A DNA stretch of 64,000 nt from Ectopseudomonas composti (GTDB lineage Bacteria > Pseudomonadota > Gammaproteobacteria > Pseudomonadales > Pseudomonadaceae): positions 62,001 through 126,000 of the forward strand of contig NZ_LSSW01000028.1 in assembly GCF_001567565.1 (NCBI RefSeq). The letters run 5' to 3'. This document shows positions 29,816 to 39,067 of the stretch, piece by piece. Both the position numbers and the translations under genes were made by a program. The notes below the pieces were generated by a model. That model saw only the letters and a list, made by a program, of their open reading frames with translations, did not search any database and had not been told where the DNA came from. Position 1 is the first letter of the stretch, and each line of letters opens with the position of its first letter.

Positions 29816-29840
29816 AAGCCCGCCTAGTGCGGGCTTTTTC
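29816..29840 (+). terminator. Terminator of the tRNA cluster
   Basis: The stem AAGCCCGC (29816-29823) and GCGGGCTT (29829-29836) is followed by TTTTC. Confidence 0.88.
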
Positions 29841-29901
29841 GTTTCTGCATTCCCGCATTCGGGCAATGTGCTTGCCTCCCCTGTCCCACTTGCGGGAGAG
29901 G

Positions 29902-29957
29902 GGGCGGGGGAGAGGGCTAATTGGCTGCAGAGTTACTTGCAGAACCCTCTCCCGCCC
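29902..29957. repeat. Inverted repeat between tRNA-Lys and ndh
   Basis: The left arm at 29902-29916 (GGGCGGG then GGAGAGGG) pairs with the right arm CCCTCTCCCGCCC (29945-29957) apart from two extra G bases. It lies just past the ndh stop and resembles dispersed Pseudomonas intergenic palindromes; it may also terminate ndh. Confidence 0.55.
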
Positions 29958-29967
29958 TGCGCCGCTT

Positions 29968-31269
29968 TTAGTGCAGCTTCAGGCGTGGTTCGGTGCTGCG
30001 CCCGATCCGGTCGCTGAGCATCAGCAGCAGTGTGCGCGGCACGCCATACAGAGCCATCTGGTGCATGCGATAGAGCGATACGTAGAACACGCGCGCCAGC
30101 CAGCCTTCGAGCATCACGCTGCCGGTCAGGTTACCCATCAGGTTACCGACTGCCGAAAAGCTCGACAGTGAGATCAGCGAGCCGTAGTCGCGATAACGGT
30201 ATTCCGGCAGGGGCTGGCCGCTGATCTTCAGGCGTAGTGACTTGGCCAGCAGTGATGCTTGCTGATGCGCGGCCTGGGCGCGAGGCGGTACGTTGCGCCC
30301 ATCGTTGCCTGGCTGAGGGCAGGCGGCGCAGTCACCGAAGGCGAACACGTCGTCATCCCGCGTCGTTTGCAGCGTCGGACGCACCTGCAACTGGTTGATG
30401 CGATTGCTCTCGAGTCCGTCTATATCCTTGAGAAAACCCGGTGCACGGATGCCGGCCGCCCAGACTTTCAGGCTGGCCGGAATGAAATTGCCGTCAGCGG
30501 TTTTTAGGCCGTCGGCGGTCACTTCGCTGACGGCGGCGCCGGTCAGTACGGTGACGCCCAGTTTCTCCAGCGTCTGGTGCACCGGGCGAGCGATGCGTTC
30601 CGGCAGCGCCGGCAATACGCGTGGGCCTGCTTCGATCAGGGTGATGCGCATGTCTTCCGGGCGAATGCGATTTAGGCCATAGGCGGCCAGCTGCTTGGCG
30701 GCATGGTGCAGCTCGGCGGCCAGCTCGACGCCCGTAGCGCCCGCGCCGACGATGGCGATGTTGATCTGAGCTCCCTGTTCGTGTTCGCTGGCATGGGCGC
30801 GCAGGTAGTGGCTGAGCATGCGTCGGTGAAAGCGCTCGGCCTGCGCCCGCGTGTCGAGGAAGATGCAGTGTTCGGCAGCGCCGACCGTGCCGAAGTCGTT
30901 GGTGGTGCTGCCGACGGCGATCACCAGGCTGTCGTAGCTGATGCTGCGCTCCGGCATTAGCACCTGACCGTCATCATCCAGCGTGGGCGCCAGGGTGATG
31001 TGCTTGTTGGCACGGTCCAGGCCGGACATGCGCCCCAGCTGAAACTCGAAATGATTCCACTTGGCCTGCGCCACGTAGTTCAGTTCGTCTTCCGAGGAGT
31101 TCAGCGAGCCAGCGGCCACTTCGTGCAGCAGGGGCTTCCAGATGTGGGTGAGGTTGGCGTCGACCAGAATGATCCGGGCAGCGCCACTCTTGCCCAGTTT
31201 TCTACCCAGACGGGTGGCCAGCTCCAAACCGCCGGCGCCGCCGCCGACAATCACGATGCGATGGGACAT
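29968..31269 (-). CDS. ndh: Type II NADH:quinone oxidoreductase
   Basis: A 433-residue flavoprotein with two Rossmann motifs: the FAD site IVIVGGGAGGLELATRLGR at the N terminus and the NADH site IAIVGAGATGVELAAEL near residue 174. A second FAD segment is VFAFGDCAACPQP. NDH-2 oxidises NADH and reduces quinone without pumping protons. The C-terminal region has amphipathic helices that anchor it to the inner membrane. Length and motifs are normal for the family. Confidence 0.93.
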   Translation of the reverse strand: MSHRIVIVGGGAGGLELATRLGRKLGKSGAARIILVDANLTHIWKPLLHEVAAGSLNSSEDELNYVAQAKWNHFEFQLGRMSGLDRANKHITLAPTLDDDGQVLMPERSISYDSLVIAVGSTTNDFGTVGAAEHCIFLDTRAQAERFHRRMLSHYLRAHASEHEQGAQINIAIVGAGATGVELAAELHHAAKQLAAYGLNRIRPEDMRITLIEAGPRVLPALPERIARPVHQTLEKLGVTVLTGAAVSEVTADGLKTADGNFIPASLKVWAAGIRAPGFLKDIDGLESNRINQLQVRPTLQTTRDDDVFAFGDCAACPQPGNDGRNVPPRAQAAHQQASLLAKSLRLKISGQPLPEYRYRDYGSLISLSSFSAVGNLMGNLTGSVMLEGWLARVFYVSLYRMHQMALYGVPRTLLLMLSDRIGRSTEPRLKLH

Positions 31270-31332
31270 GGATATTGCTCACAAGGCTTTGAAAAAGACG
31301 GTGTGAGTACGAGAGGGCGAGCGCGAAGCAGC

Positions 31333-31506
31333 TCATAGCACCAGTCGACTCAGAAAGCGGCTCAGCAGGCCCAGGCCGATGACGACGGCCAGCACCACGG
31401 CGAGCAGTCGCCAGACGCGAAACGGCTGACGTTCCACTTGGTGCTGCGGTGCGCTCAGGTATTGGTCGACTTTTTGCTGGTCTTCGGGGCTCAGGCGGCT
31501 GGTCAT
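31333..31506 (-). CDS. DUF3094 family small membrane protein
   Basis: A 57-residue protein. The N-terminal half is soluble (LSPEDQQKVDQYLSAP) and the C-terminal half is one transmembrane helix (WRLLAVVLAVVIGLGLL). It matches the small DUF3094 proteins of pseudomonads, function unknown. It lies 63 bases upstream of ndh on the same strand. Confidence 0.8.
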   Translation of the reverse strand: MTSRLSPEDQQKVDQYLSAPQHQVERQPFRVWRLLAVVLAVVIGLGLLSRFLSRLVL

Positions 31507-31530
31507 GGGCGGGCCTCTGCTTGAATGCAG

Positions 31531-32079
31531 CTATTCTAGGCGTGCCCGCCAGCCTTGGCGAGCGTTGTTGTCCTGCGGGTCAGGTAGCGTTTCGAGGGGT
31601 TGCACGGTTACCGCGTCATCCAGGCGGATGATGCCGCCTTCGATCACCCGGGCGGTGATGCCGCCATGGCCGCGCATGGCCTGGAAGGTGCCGCGCCCGA
31701 GGCGCTCCTCCAGGCGGGCGCAGGGTTGGCACCAGCCAGTGGTTTCCAGCAGTGCCTGTCCGATGCGAAAGCGTCGGCCCTTGAGACTGAACAGGTTGAT
31801 GCCGGCGACCGCGATATTGCGGCGCAGCTCGCTCGGCTGCATGGGGGCATCGCGTCCGAGCAGCCCGGCGACGACGGCCAGATGCTCCCATTGAATCAGG
31901 GTGACCTGCCGCGCATTGCGTGGCCCTGGGCGACTGTGATCGCCCGTCAGGCCGGCCTCACGCCGAGCCTCCACGGCTTCGACTTCGAGCATGGCCTCGC
32001 GCGCCCTCGGGCGCACGCCTATCCAGCGCACCTGGCCGACCTGCGGCACCTCTGCCAGCAACTCCTGCAGCGGGCTCAT
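31531..32079 (-). CDS. MOSC domain protein
   Basis: A 182-residue MOSC protein. The family's conserved cysteine lies in TTGWCQPCARLEERLG, and the N-terminal part includes GLTGDHSRPGPRNARQV. MOSC domains bind molybdenum cofactor or transfer sulphur; stand-alone YiiM-like members have roles in detoxifying N-hydroxylated compounds. ATG overlaps the upstream DUF1780 stop (ATGA), so the pair is co-translated. Confidence 0.85.
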   Translation of the reverse strand: MSPLQELLAEVPQVGQVRWIGVRPRAREAMLEVEAVEARREAGLTGDHSRPGPRNARQVTLIQWEHLAVVAGLLGRDAPMQPSELRRNIAVAGINLFSLKGRRFRIGQALLETTGWCQPCARLEERLGRGTFQAMRGHGGITARVIEGGIIRLDDAVTVQPLETLPDPQDNNARQGWRARLE

Positions 32080-32705
32080 AGGCCAATCCCGATGTCGAAC
32101 AGCAGGCTGCGCCCGAGGTTCTGGCGTAGAAAATCCGGCGCGTCGGGGTGGGCGAACAGTACCCGGGCGAAGCGCGGGCCGACCAGCGACAGCGAGCGCC
32201 AGCCCTGACGCAGGTATTCGGTCGGGGGTGGAAAGTGGCTGTTGCAGTCGAGCACGGCACGCTTGAGGCTGACGAAGGCAACCAGGTCGAGGTCGCCCGG
32301 ATCGAGGCCGCGTTCGCGATAGTTATGCGCCTTCTTGCGCAAGGTTGGCGCCAGGCGCGCCTGCATCTCGCTGGCGGGAATGCGCTTGGGGCGTATTTCG
32401 CGGCGCACCAGCTGGCTCAGGGAGAAGGCGCTGCGGCGCCGTTCCAGCTCGGCGCGCCACTCGTCATTGAGTCGGCGGCCTTCGTCGAGGACGAAGAACA
32501 CCTCGAAATTGGCATCGCGAAACAGCACGTCCGGTGGCTCCTGGCCACTGGGGGTAAAGTCATCGTTGTGATGGCGCACGTTCAGCGCCTGCAGCAGGCG
32601 CTGGCAGACCCAGCGCTCGCGCTCCCATTTCTTCGCGTTGGAAAGGAAGGCATTGGCCTGTTCGGCCTGGTGGGTAAGTAAGCGCAGGTAGTCGGAGTCG
32701 TCCAT
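32076..32705 (-). CDS. DUF1780 family protein
   Basis: A 209-residue soluble protein with the DUF1780 look: FLSNAKKWERERWVCQRLL at the N terminus, then DVLFRDANFEVFFVLDEGRR, whose D...E pattern recalls nuclease folds although I cannot assign catalytic residues. Function unknown. It is translationally coupled to the MOSC gene by a 4-base overlap. Confidence 0.78.
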   Translation of the reverse strand: MDDSDYLRLLTHQAEQANAFLSNAKKWERERWVCQRLLQALNVRHHNDDFTPSGQEPPDVLFRDANFEVFFVLDEGRRLNDEWRAELERRRSAFSLSQLVRREIRPKRIPASEMQARLAPTLRKKAHNYRERGLDPGDLDLVAFVSLKRAVLDCNSHFPPPTEYLRQGWRSLSLVGPRFARVLFAHPDAPDFLRQNLGRSLLFDIGIGL

Positions 32706-32930
32706 GCCCAGAGCTTAGCCGCAGCGCCGACCTGCATGCCAGTGCCGGTCGTGTAGCGGTTAGCCGGTAGGGCAGTCGTCATCGCCTCGCGGGCGTTGAT
32801 CTGGCTGCGGTCGTGGGGACGTTTCAGTGGCCAATCCAGTCTGTTCCACTGCGCAGGTGTCCGCCTGGCCAGGACTGCCGGTGTAGACTGCCTGCACTCA
32901 TGGCGATGAATGAAGGAGAGGGGCGCGCGC

Positions 32931-33620
32931 ATGATCGCTTCCAACCTGCTGGCGTTCTCCACCTTGCTGGGTGGCTGGTTGATCTATGGGCTGGCGCTGC
33001 TCTGGGCGATTGCACGAGCGCCCTGGGTCGAGCTGTTCAGCGACCTGCGCCGCCAGCACCTGCTGTTTGGTACCATGCTCGGCCTGTTCCTGCTCTGGCT
33101 GGTGCGTCGCGATTTCGACTCCGGGCTTTCCTACCATTTCATCGGTATGACGGCTGTGACGCTGCTGCTCGACTGGCCGCTGGCCGTGCTTGCAGGCCTG
33201 GCGGCGCAGCTTGGCCTGCTGGCTATCGGTCGACTGGATCTGGCCTCGCTTGGCGTCAACGGCGTGCTGCTGGTACTGACCCCCGTGCTGATCACCGAGC
33301 TATGCGCGCTTCGCGTGGAGCGCGCGCAGCCGCGCAACCTGTTCGTCTACATCTTCTTCTGCGGTTTCTTCCCAGCGGCATTGGCGACGCTGGCGACTCT
33401 GCTCGGTGGCTTGGCGCTGTTGTGGCTGGATGGTCTGTTCCCCATGCCACCCTGGCTGGACGACTTCGCCGGCTATTTGTGGCTGGTGGCATTTCCCGAG
33501 GCCTTCATCAACGGCACCATCGTCACCGCGCTGGTGGTGTTCTGTCCGGACTGGCTGGAAACCTTCAACCGCAGCCGTTATCTGCAGGCGCCCTGGAAGG
33601 AAAGTGATCGCGGCGACTGA
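32931..33620 (+). CDS. Energy-coupling-factor type membrane protein (CbiM-like)
   Basis: A 229-residue integral membrane protein with about six to seven hydrophobic segments from the N terminus. It contains the family pattern of a conserved helix (GVNGVLLVLTPVLITELCAL) and FVYIFFCGFFPAALATLATL. It resembles predicted CbiM-like substrate-specific components of ECF transporters, though no ATPase or T-component gene is next to it. The start at 32931 has a GAGAGG site; an ATG at 32910 is also in frame. Confidence 0.72.
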   Translation: MIASNLLAFSTLLGGWLIYGLALLWAIARAPWVELFSDLRRQHLLFGTMLGLFLLWLVRRDFDSGLSYHFIGMTAVTLLLDWPLAVLAGLAAQLGLLAIGRLDLASLGVNGVLLVLTPVLITELCALRVERAQPRNLFVYIFFCGFFPAALATLATLLGGLALLWLDGLFPMPPWLDDFAGYLWLVAFPEAFINGTIVTALVVFCPDWLETFNRSRYLQAPWKESDRGD

Positions 33621-33657
33621 ATGACGCCGTATTGGCCGATTGAATGCCACGGGCGGA

Positions 33658-33671
33658 TTGATCCCCGTCAA
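33658..33671. promoter_or_regulatory. ANR/FNR-type binding site upstream of a 71-codon gene
   Basis: TTGATCCCCGTCAA matches 9 of 10 consensus positions. The centre lies 62 bases before ATG 33727; class II spacing predicts a start near 33706 with a 21-base leader. The -10 region (CATGCT near 33693) is poor, as is common at activator-dependent promoters. Confidence 0.65.
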
Positions 33672-33726
33672 TATCTGAAACCTGTCTGGCGACATGCTGT
33701 GCAAAACACTGCCGAGGAAGCCGAAC

Positions 33727-33942
33727 ATGAGTGTTCACAGCTGGGCGAGAAGCACTGTTCAACGCGATCTGCATGACGCCCAAGAGCAGGGCCATGAGCC
33801 TGTCATGGCACTGCGTGCGCTGCTGTCGGAGGTCGTGCAGCAGAGCAGGGCGCTGCGTGACACTCAGGAGCTGGCGCACGAACTGCAGTTTCTCGCCGAC
33901 AACCTCGACGATGACCGCGATTACGCCTTCATGCGTCCCTGA
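33727..33942 (+). CDS. Small hypothetical protein, 71 residues
   Basis: ATG 33727 follows a good GAGGAAG ribosome site. The product is a helical, charged cytoplasmic protein (MSVHSWARSTVQRDLHDAQE; LRDTQELAHELQFLADNLDD) with no signal peptide or membrane segment. I do not recognise the family. The ANR-type site upstream suggests expression at low oxygen. Confidence 0.65.
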   Translation: MSVHSWARSTVQRDLHDAQEQGHEPVMALRALLSEVVQQSRALRDTQELAHELQFLADNLDDDRDYAFMRP

Positions 33943-33985
33943 GATGCGCCGGGCGCTATGGTTTCCGCAGTTCATCCAGGCACTC

Positions 33986-34025
33986 GTAGGAGCGGCTTCA
34001 GCCGCGATCGCATTATTAATGCGGT
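33986..34025. repeat. REP-type palindromic element
   Basis: GTAGGAGCGGCTTCAGCCGC is the standard Pseudomonas REP core: GCGGCT (33992-33997) pairs with AGCCGC (34000-34005). A second small palindrome, CGCATTA/TTAATGCG, follows and contains the stop codon of yacG. Confidence 0.8.
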
Positions 34026-34210
34026 CGTGTAGGCAGGTCGCCGCTGAACATCTCGTCTTCCAGGTCATTGCCCGGAATCGCATGTTCCTCGGCGGCCCAG
34101 GCGCCCAGATCGATCAGCTTGCAGCGCTCGCAGCAAAACGGGCGGTAGGTGTTCTCGACTTTCCACTCGACGGGCGCACCGCAGGTGGGGCATTGAACGG
34201 TCGTGGTCAT
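34016..34210 (-). CDS. yacG: DNA gyrase inhibitor YacG, zinc-binding
   Basis: A 64-residue protein with the complete YacG zinc finger: [10 protein letters not shown], then [20 protein letters not shown], giving four zinc-binding cysteines. YacG binds gyrase subunit B and inhibits its activity. It overlaps coaE by 4 bases and has a GGAGG site inside coaE. The C-terminal residues and TAA run into the adjacent REP element, so the last few residues are probably REP-derived. Confidence 0.93.
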   Translation of the reverse strand: MTTTVQCPTCGAPVEWKVENTYRPFCCERCKLIDLGAWAAEEHAIPGNDLEDEMFSGDLPTRPH

Positions 34211-34815
34211 GGTTGGCCTCCGCGCAGGGTCAGATAGAAGTTGTGCAGGCGCTCGACCTCCGCGTCCAGCCAAGCCCTGTCTCGATCATTGACCAGTACG
34301 TCGTGGGCGTGGCGCAGTCGCTCTTCGCGGCTGGCCTGTGCCTGCATGATGGCGCGAACCTGCTCTTCCGAGCTCTGGTCGCGCGCGATGGTGCGTTGGA
34401 TCTGCAGCTCTGCAGGTGTGTCGACTACCAGCACGCGCTGGGTCATATGTCGCTGGCCGGATTCGACCAGCAGCGGTGATACCAGGATGGCGTAAGGTGA
34501 CTCGGCGCGTGCCAGAACCTGAACGATTTCCTCGCCGATCAGCGGGTGCAGCAGGCTTTCCAGCCAGCGGCGCTGTTCGGCGTCGGCAAAAACCAGCTTG
34601 CGCAGCGCGGAGCGGTCCAGCTCGCCATTGGCTTGCAGCACGCCCTCGCCGAAGTGTTCGACGATCTTTGCCAGCGCGGGGCGGCCTGGCTCGACCACCC
34701 AGCGCGCCGCATGGTCTGCATCGACCACATGTACACCGCGCTCGATGAAGCCCTGCGCCACCGCGCTCTTGCCGCTCCCAATGCCGCCAGTCAGGCCGAG
34801 TATCCAGGGTTTCAT
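34207..34815 (-). CDS. coaE: Dephospho-CoA kinase
   Basis: A 202-residue kinase with P-loop [11 protein letters not shown] at residues 7-17, and the [16 protein letters not shown] and HPLIGEEI segments typical of CoaE. It phosphorylates dephospho-CoA to CoA, the last step of CoA synthesis. It lies downstream of pilD as in other pseudomonads and overlaps yacG. Confidence 0.94.
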   Translation of the reverse strand: MKPWILGLTGGIGSGKSAVAQGFIERGVHVVDADHAARWVVEPGRPALAKIVEHFGEGVLQANGELDRSALRKLVFADAEQRRWLESLLHPLIGEEIVQVLARAESPYAILVSPLLVESGQRHMTQRVLVVDTPAELQIQRTIARDQSSEEQVRAIMQAQASREERLRHAHDVLVNDRDRAWLDAEVERLHNFYLTLRGGQP

Positions 34816-34942
34816 GACGCCAATGCAGCCTCGTTATTGCTCAAGGCCGCGATTGTAGGGGGGATTGGGATGCGATGCGAATCGCGTATGCCGAGAATCG
34901 CCATCCCGCGAAGGCAAGAACTGGGTTGGCGCCATGCCGGCG

Positions 34943-35001
34943 GTAGCCCGGATGAAATCCGGGATTGGCCGATAGATTTCCCCGGATTGCATCCGTGCTA
35001 C
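34943..35001. repeat. Imperfect inverted repeat in the pilD-coaE interval
   Basis: GTAGCCCGGATGAAATCCGG (34943-34962) is matched in inverse orientation by CCGGATTGCATCCGTGCTAC (34982-35001), with only two mismatches. It is a 246-bp gene-free interval; dispersed repeats with this core are common in Pseudomonas. No gene was seen. Confidence 0.7.
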
Positions 35002-35061
35002 AGACTGCAGGAGCGACGCCGTGCTGCGAGTCCGTGCTTGCTGGTGGCAGAGCTGAGCGCG

Positions 35062-35931
35062 TTAGAACCCGGCAAACTTCAAATAACTACCAGTAATCAC
35101 GTCGCCCCAGAGCAATGCGATCCAGCCGGCAATCGCCAGATAAGGCCCGAAGGGCATTGGCGTGCTGGAATCGCTACCGCGCATGCGCAGCAGAATCACC
35201 CCCAGCATGGCGCCGACCAGCGACGACAGTAGAATGGTCAGCGGCAGAATCTGCCAGCCACCCCAGGCGCCGAGCATGGCCAGCAGCTTGAAGTCGCCAT
35301 AACCCATGCCTTCCTTGCCGGTGATCAGCTTGAACAGCCAATACACCGACCATAGGCTCAGATAACCGGCAATCGCTCCCCACAGAGCATCTTCCAGGTT
35401 GGTGAACAATCCGTAGTAATTGACGATCAAGCCCAGCCACAGCAGCGGCAGCACCAGCACATCCGGCAGGATCTGGTGGTTGGCATCGATCAAACTCATT
35501 GCCAACAGCCCCCAGGCCAACACCAGCATCGCCCCTGCTTGCCAGGTAAAGCCGAAATGCCAGGCTATGTAGCCGGAAAGCACACCGCAGGCCAGTTCGA
35601 CGATGGGGTAGCGTTTGCTGATCGGCGTCTTGCAGTTCGAACACTTGCCGCGCAGGAACAGGTAACTGATGACCGGGATGTTCTCCCAGGGGCGGATCTC
35701 ATGACCGCAGTTAGGGCATGCGGAGTTGGGCAGGATCAGGTTGAAGGTTTCTGATTGGGGTGCTTCTGGTAGCTCAAGCACCTCACGCGCCTGGCTTTGC
35801 CAGCCGCGCTGGAGCATCAGCGGTAGGCGGTAGATCACTACGTTGAGGAAGCTGCCGATCAGCAGGCCAAGTAACAGGACGAAGAAAACAAAGGCCAGCA
35901 TATGGCTGGCCAGAAAATCTATCGCGAGCAT
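35062..35931 (-). CDS. pilD: Type IV prepilin peptidase/N-methyltransferase
   Basis: A 289-residue polytopic inner-membrane protein. The cytoplasmic loop carries two zinc CxxC pairs (CPNCGHEIRPWENIP; CSNCKTPIS). The catalytic aspartates are in the membrane segment around ANHQILPD and in GYGDFKLLAMLGAW (GxGDxK). PilD cleaves prepilins after the glycine of the leader and methylates the new N-terminal Phe. Its ATG directly follows the pilC stop. It should process the short pilin encoded at 39131. Confidence 0.95.
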   Translation of the reverse strand: MLAIDFLASHMLAFVFFVLLLGLLIGSFLNVVIYRLPLMLQRGWQSQAREVLELPEAPQSETFNLILPNSACPNCGHEIRPWENIPVISYLFLRGKCSNCKTPISKRYPIVELACGVLSGYIAWHFGFTWQAGAMLVLAWGLLAMSLIDANHQILPDVLVLPLLWLGLIVNYYGLFTNLEDALWGAIAGYLSLWSVYWLFKLITGKEGMGYGDFKLLAMLGAWGGWQILPLTILLSSLVGAMLGVILLRMRGSDSSTPMPFGPYLAIAGWIALLWGDVITGSYLKFAGF

Positions 35932-37149
35932 TTAGACTACGGCGCCCAGTTGGAAGATCGGTAGGTACATCGCAACGATCAATCCGCCAACCAGGACGCC
36001 GAGCACGGCCATGATCATTGGTTCCATCAACGTGGTGAGGTTGTCTACAGCGTTGTCGACTTCTTCTTCGTAGTAGCTGGCAGTCTTGTCCAGCATTTCA
36101 TCCAGCGAGCCGGCTTCTTCGCCGATGGCTGTCATCTGTACGGCCATGGTGGGGAAGATGCCGGTACTGCGCATGGAGAAGTTCAGTTGAGTACCGGAAG
36201 AGACGTCGACTTTGATCTTGTGGACGGCGTTGCGGAATACGACATTGCCGGTGGCGCCTGCTACCGATTCGAGTGCGTCGACCAGTGGAACGCCGGCTGC
36301 AAAGGTCGTTGCCAGGGTGCGGGCGAAGCGTGCGACCACTGCTTTGTACAAGATGTCACCGATGATTGGGGTCTTGAGTAGTACTCGGTCCAGTGCATCA
36401 CGAAATTTTTCCGAACGCTTGTAAGACTGGGAAAAAGCGAATGTAGCGGCAAAAACGATGGCCAGGACCACAAACCACCAGTGCTGCAGACCTCGTGACA
36501 GATCGACGACGACTTGGGTAAAGGCCGGTAGCTCGGCACCAAAACCTTGGAACACCGACTCGAATTGCGGCACGACCTTGATCAGTAGAATGGCTGTCAC
36601 GATCACTGCAACTACAACGACCGCGATCGGGTAGGTCATGGCTTTCTTGATCTTGGCTTTGAGAGACTCGGTCTTTTCTTTGTAAGTGGCGATACGGTCC
36701 AGCAGTGTTTCCAGGGCCCCTGACTGTTCGCCGGAGTCCACCAGGTTGCAATACAGGTCATCGAAGTACATTGGTTTCTTGCGCAGCGCTGACGCAAAGC
36801 TATTGCCGGCGGCAACTTCCTGTTTAACCTCATCGATCAGTTTGCGCATATTGGGGTTGCCGACACCCTCGGCGATGATGTCGAAAGACTGCAGCAGCGG
36901 CACGCCGGCCTTCATCATGGTTGCCATCTGCCGGGTGAACAGGGCGATGTCCATCGGCTTGATTTTCTTGCCTGCGCCGAACAACGAAACCGCCTTCTTG
37001 CGCACCTTGATCGGGTTGATACCCTGCTTGCGCAGTTGTGCCTTGACCAAGGCAGGCGACTGCCCGCTAAGCTCACCTTTTACCTTGCCTCCCTTTCTAT
37101 CGGTGCCTTCCCAAGCGAATACGCTGGTTTTCAGTGCTTTTTCCGCCAT
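35932..37149 (-). CDS. pilC: Type IV pilus inner-membrane platform protein
   Basis: A 405-residue platform protein with two T2SSF domains. The first (about 65-190) contains FTRQMATMMKAGVPLLQSF; the second (about 270-395) contains FARTLATTFAAGVPLVDAL. Three transmembrane helices are visible (AVVVVAVIVTAILLIKVVP and others; last near MAVLGVLVGGLIVAMYLPI). PilC links the PilB motor to pilin insertion. It starts 3 bases after pilB. Confidence 0.95.
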   Translation of the reverse strand: MAEKALKTSVFAWEGTDRKGGKVKGELSGQSPALVKAQLRKQGINPIKVRKKAVSLFGAGKKIKPMDIALFTRQMATMMKAGVPLLQSFDIIAEGVGNPNMRKLIDEVKQEVAAGNSFASALRKKPMYFDDLYCNLVDSGEQSGALETLLDRIATYKEKTESLKAKIKKAMTYPIAVVVVAVIVTAILLIKVVPQFESVFQGFGAELPAFTQVVVDLSRGLQHWWFVVLAIVFAATFAFSQSYKRSEKFRDALDRVLLKTPIIGDILYKAVVARFARTLATTFAAGVPLVDALESVAGATGNVVFRNAVHKIKVDVSSGTQLNFSMRSTGIFPTMAVQMTAIGEEAGSLDEMLDKTASYYEEEVDNAVDNLTTLMEPMIMAVLGVLVGGLIVAMYLPIFQLGAVV

Positions 37150-37152
37150 GGA

Positions 37153-38853
37153 TTAATCCTTGGTCACGCGGTTGACTTCTTCCAGGCTGGTGATGCCTTG
37201 CATCGCCTTGAATAGCCCCGAAGTACGGAGGTCGTTGAAACCATCGGCTCGTGCCTGCTTGGCGATTTCGATGGAGTTGCCTTCTTCCATGATAATGCGT
37301 TGCAGTGAGGGCGTGATTTTAACTACTTCATAAATCCCAATCCTTCCTTTATAGCCGCCTTTGCAATTGTCGCAGCCGTTGGGTGCATAGAGCTTGAAGG
37401 TGCCGATCTTGTTTTCCGGGAAGCCTTCCTTGAGTAGTGCCTCGCGCGGTAGCTCCAATTCCTTCTTGCAGCTGCAAAGTTTGCGAGCCAGGCGCTGGGC
37501 GATGATCAGGTTGACAGAGGTCGCGATGTTGAAGGCCGGCACACCCATGTTGCGCAGGCGGGTCAGGGTTTCTGCGGCGCTGTTGGTGTGCAGGGTCGAC
37601 ATCACCATATGGCCTGTTTGCGCGGCCTTGACTGCAATCTCCGCTGTTTCCAGGTCGCGGATCTCACCCACCATGATCACGTCAGGGTCCTGGCGCAGAA
37701 AGGCACGCAGGGCCTGGGCGAAATCCATGCCGTGCTTCGGGTTGACGTTGACCTGGTTGATGCCTTCGAGGTTTATCTCCACCGGGTCTTCTGCAGTGGA
37801 GATATTGATGTCTGTGGTATTGAGGATATTCAGGCCGGTATAGAGCGATACCGTTTTGCCGGAGCCGGTGGGGCCGGTGACCAGGATCATGCCCTGAGGC
37901 TGCTTCAGGGCGGTCATATAGAGATTTTTCTGCTCCTCCTCGTACCCCAGGGCATCGATACCCATCTGCGCGCTGGTAGGGTCGAGAATCCGCATCACGA
38001 TCTTCTCGCCCCATAGTGTGGGCAAGGTGTTGACTCGAAAGTCGATGGCTTTGCTTTTCGAGATCTTCATCTTGATCCGGCCATCTTGCGGCTTGCGCCG
38101 CTCGGATATATCCAGCTGCGCCATGACTTTCAGGCGAGCGGATAAACGGCTTGCAAGCTGAATGGGTGGGCGTGCAACTTCATGCAGCATGCCGTCGGTA
38201 CGAAAGCGCACGCGGTAGGACTTCTCGTAGGGCTCGAAATGCAGGTCGGAGGAGCCCCCCTTGATCGCGTCCAGTAGCATCTTGTTGATAAAACGCACCA
38301 CAGGCGCATCATCGGCATCGCCACCGGTGCCAGCATCATCCTTGTCGTCGTTGACGGCTTCTACATCCAGGCCGTCCAAGTCAACATCAGCCAGATCCTC
38401 CATGCCGGTATTACCGGTATCGAAAAAGCGCTCCAAGGCATCGCCCAGCTTGTCGTCCTCGACCAGCAGCGCCTCGGTGCTAAGCCCGGCGCTAAATTGA
38501 ACATCGGTGAGTGCCTGATGATTGGTGGGGTCGGAAAGCGCAATAAACAGCTTGTTGCCCCGACGGTATAGCGGCAAAACACGATGCTGGCGGCAGAGCT
38601 TTTCGCTAAGCACCTCTCGTGGCTGGCTGTCCTTGTCGATGGCGGTCAGGTCGAAATACGGCACGCCAAACTGTTCGGCCGCCACCTCCGCCAGTGCGCG
38701 GCTGCTAACCAGCTTGTTCTGTACCAGGTATGACACCAAGGGAATCTTGTTACGGGCTGCCTGCGCCTGAGCATTGCTGGCTGCGCGTTCGTCGAGAATC
38801 TCTGCATTGACGAGTTGTCGGGCAAGCCCGGTTACGATCACTGTTTCGTTCAT
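37153..38853 (-). CDS. pilB: Type IV pilus assembly ATPase
   Basis: A 566-residue hexameric motor. The N-terminal MshEN-like domain covers about residues 1-150. Walker A is GPTGSGKT, the Asp box DIMIVGEIRDLET-like segment reads DVIMVGEIRDLETAEIA, and the tetracysteine zinc site is split between KLCSCKKELELP and CDNCKGG. It powers pilus extension. Everything needed for a functional ATPase is present. It is divergent from the short pilin gene at 39131. Confidence 0.95.
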   Translation of the reverse strand: MNETVIVTGLARQLVNAEILDERAASNAQAQAARNKIPLVSYLVQNKLVSSRALAEVAAEQFGVPYFDLTAIDKDSQPREVLSEKLCRQHRVLPLYRRGNKLFIALSDPTNHQALTDVQFSAGLSTEALLVEDDKLGDALERFFDTGNTGMEDLADVDLDGLDVEAVNDDKDDAGTGGDADDAPVVRFINKMLLDAIKGGSSDLHFEPYEKSYRVRFRTDGMLHEVARPPIQLASRLSARLKVMAQLDISERRKPQDGRIKMKISKSKAIDFRVNTLPTLWGEKIVMRILDPTSAQMGIDALGYEEEQKNLYMTALKQPQGMILVTGPTGSGKTVSLYTGLNILNTTDINISTAEDPVEINLEGINQVNVNPKHGMDFAQALRAFLRQDPDVIMVGEIRDLETAEIAVKAAQTGHMVMSTLHTNSAAETLTRLRNMGVPAFNIATSVNLIIAQRLARKLCSCKKELELPREALLKEGFPENKIGTFKLYAPNGCDNCKGGYKGRIGIYEVVKITPSLQRIIMEEGNSIEIAKQARADGFNDLRTSGLFKAMQGITSLEEVNRVTKD

Positions 38854-39067
38854 TGCATTAGGTGTCGAGCTGATGGCTAAGGTACTCCTTATAGCCTAAA
38901 GCCGTGCTGTCGCCCAAGTAGGTTCTCTAGGGGTGACGTAAAGTGTCAGTTGGTGACTTTTGTAGGAAGTGCTGCTGGCGTGGAGTTGTTTGTGGCCTTC
39001 CGCATCAGTCTGCTTCGGGAGGATAGATGGCGTTCAAATGCTTCTTGTGTGGCTGGTTTGTCGGGGT

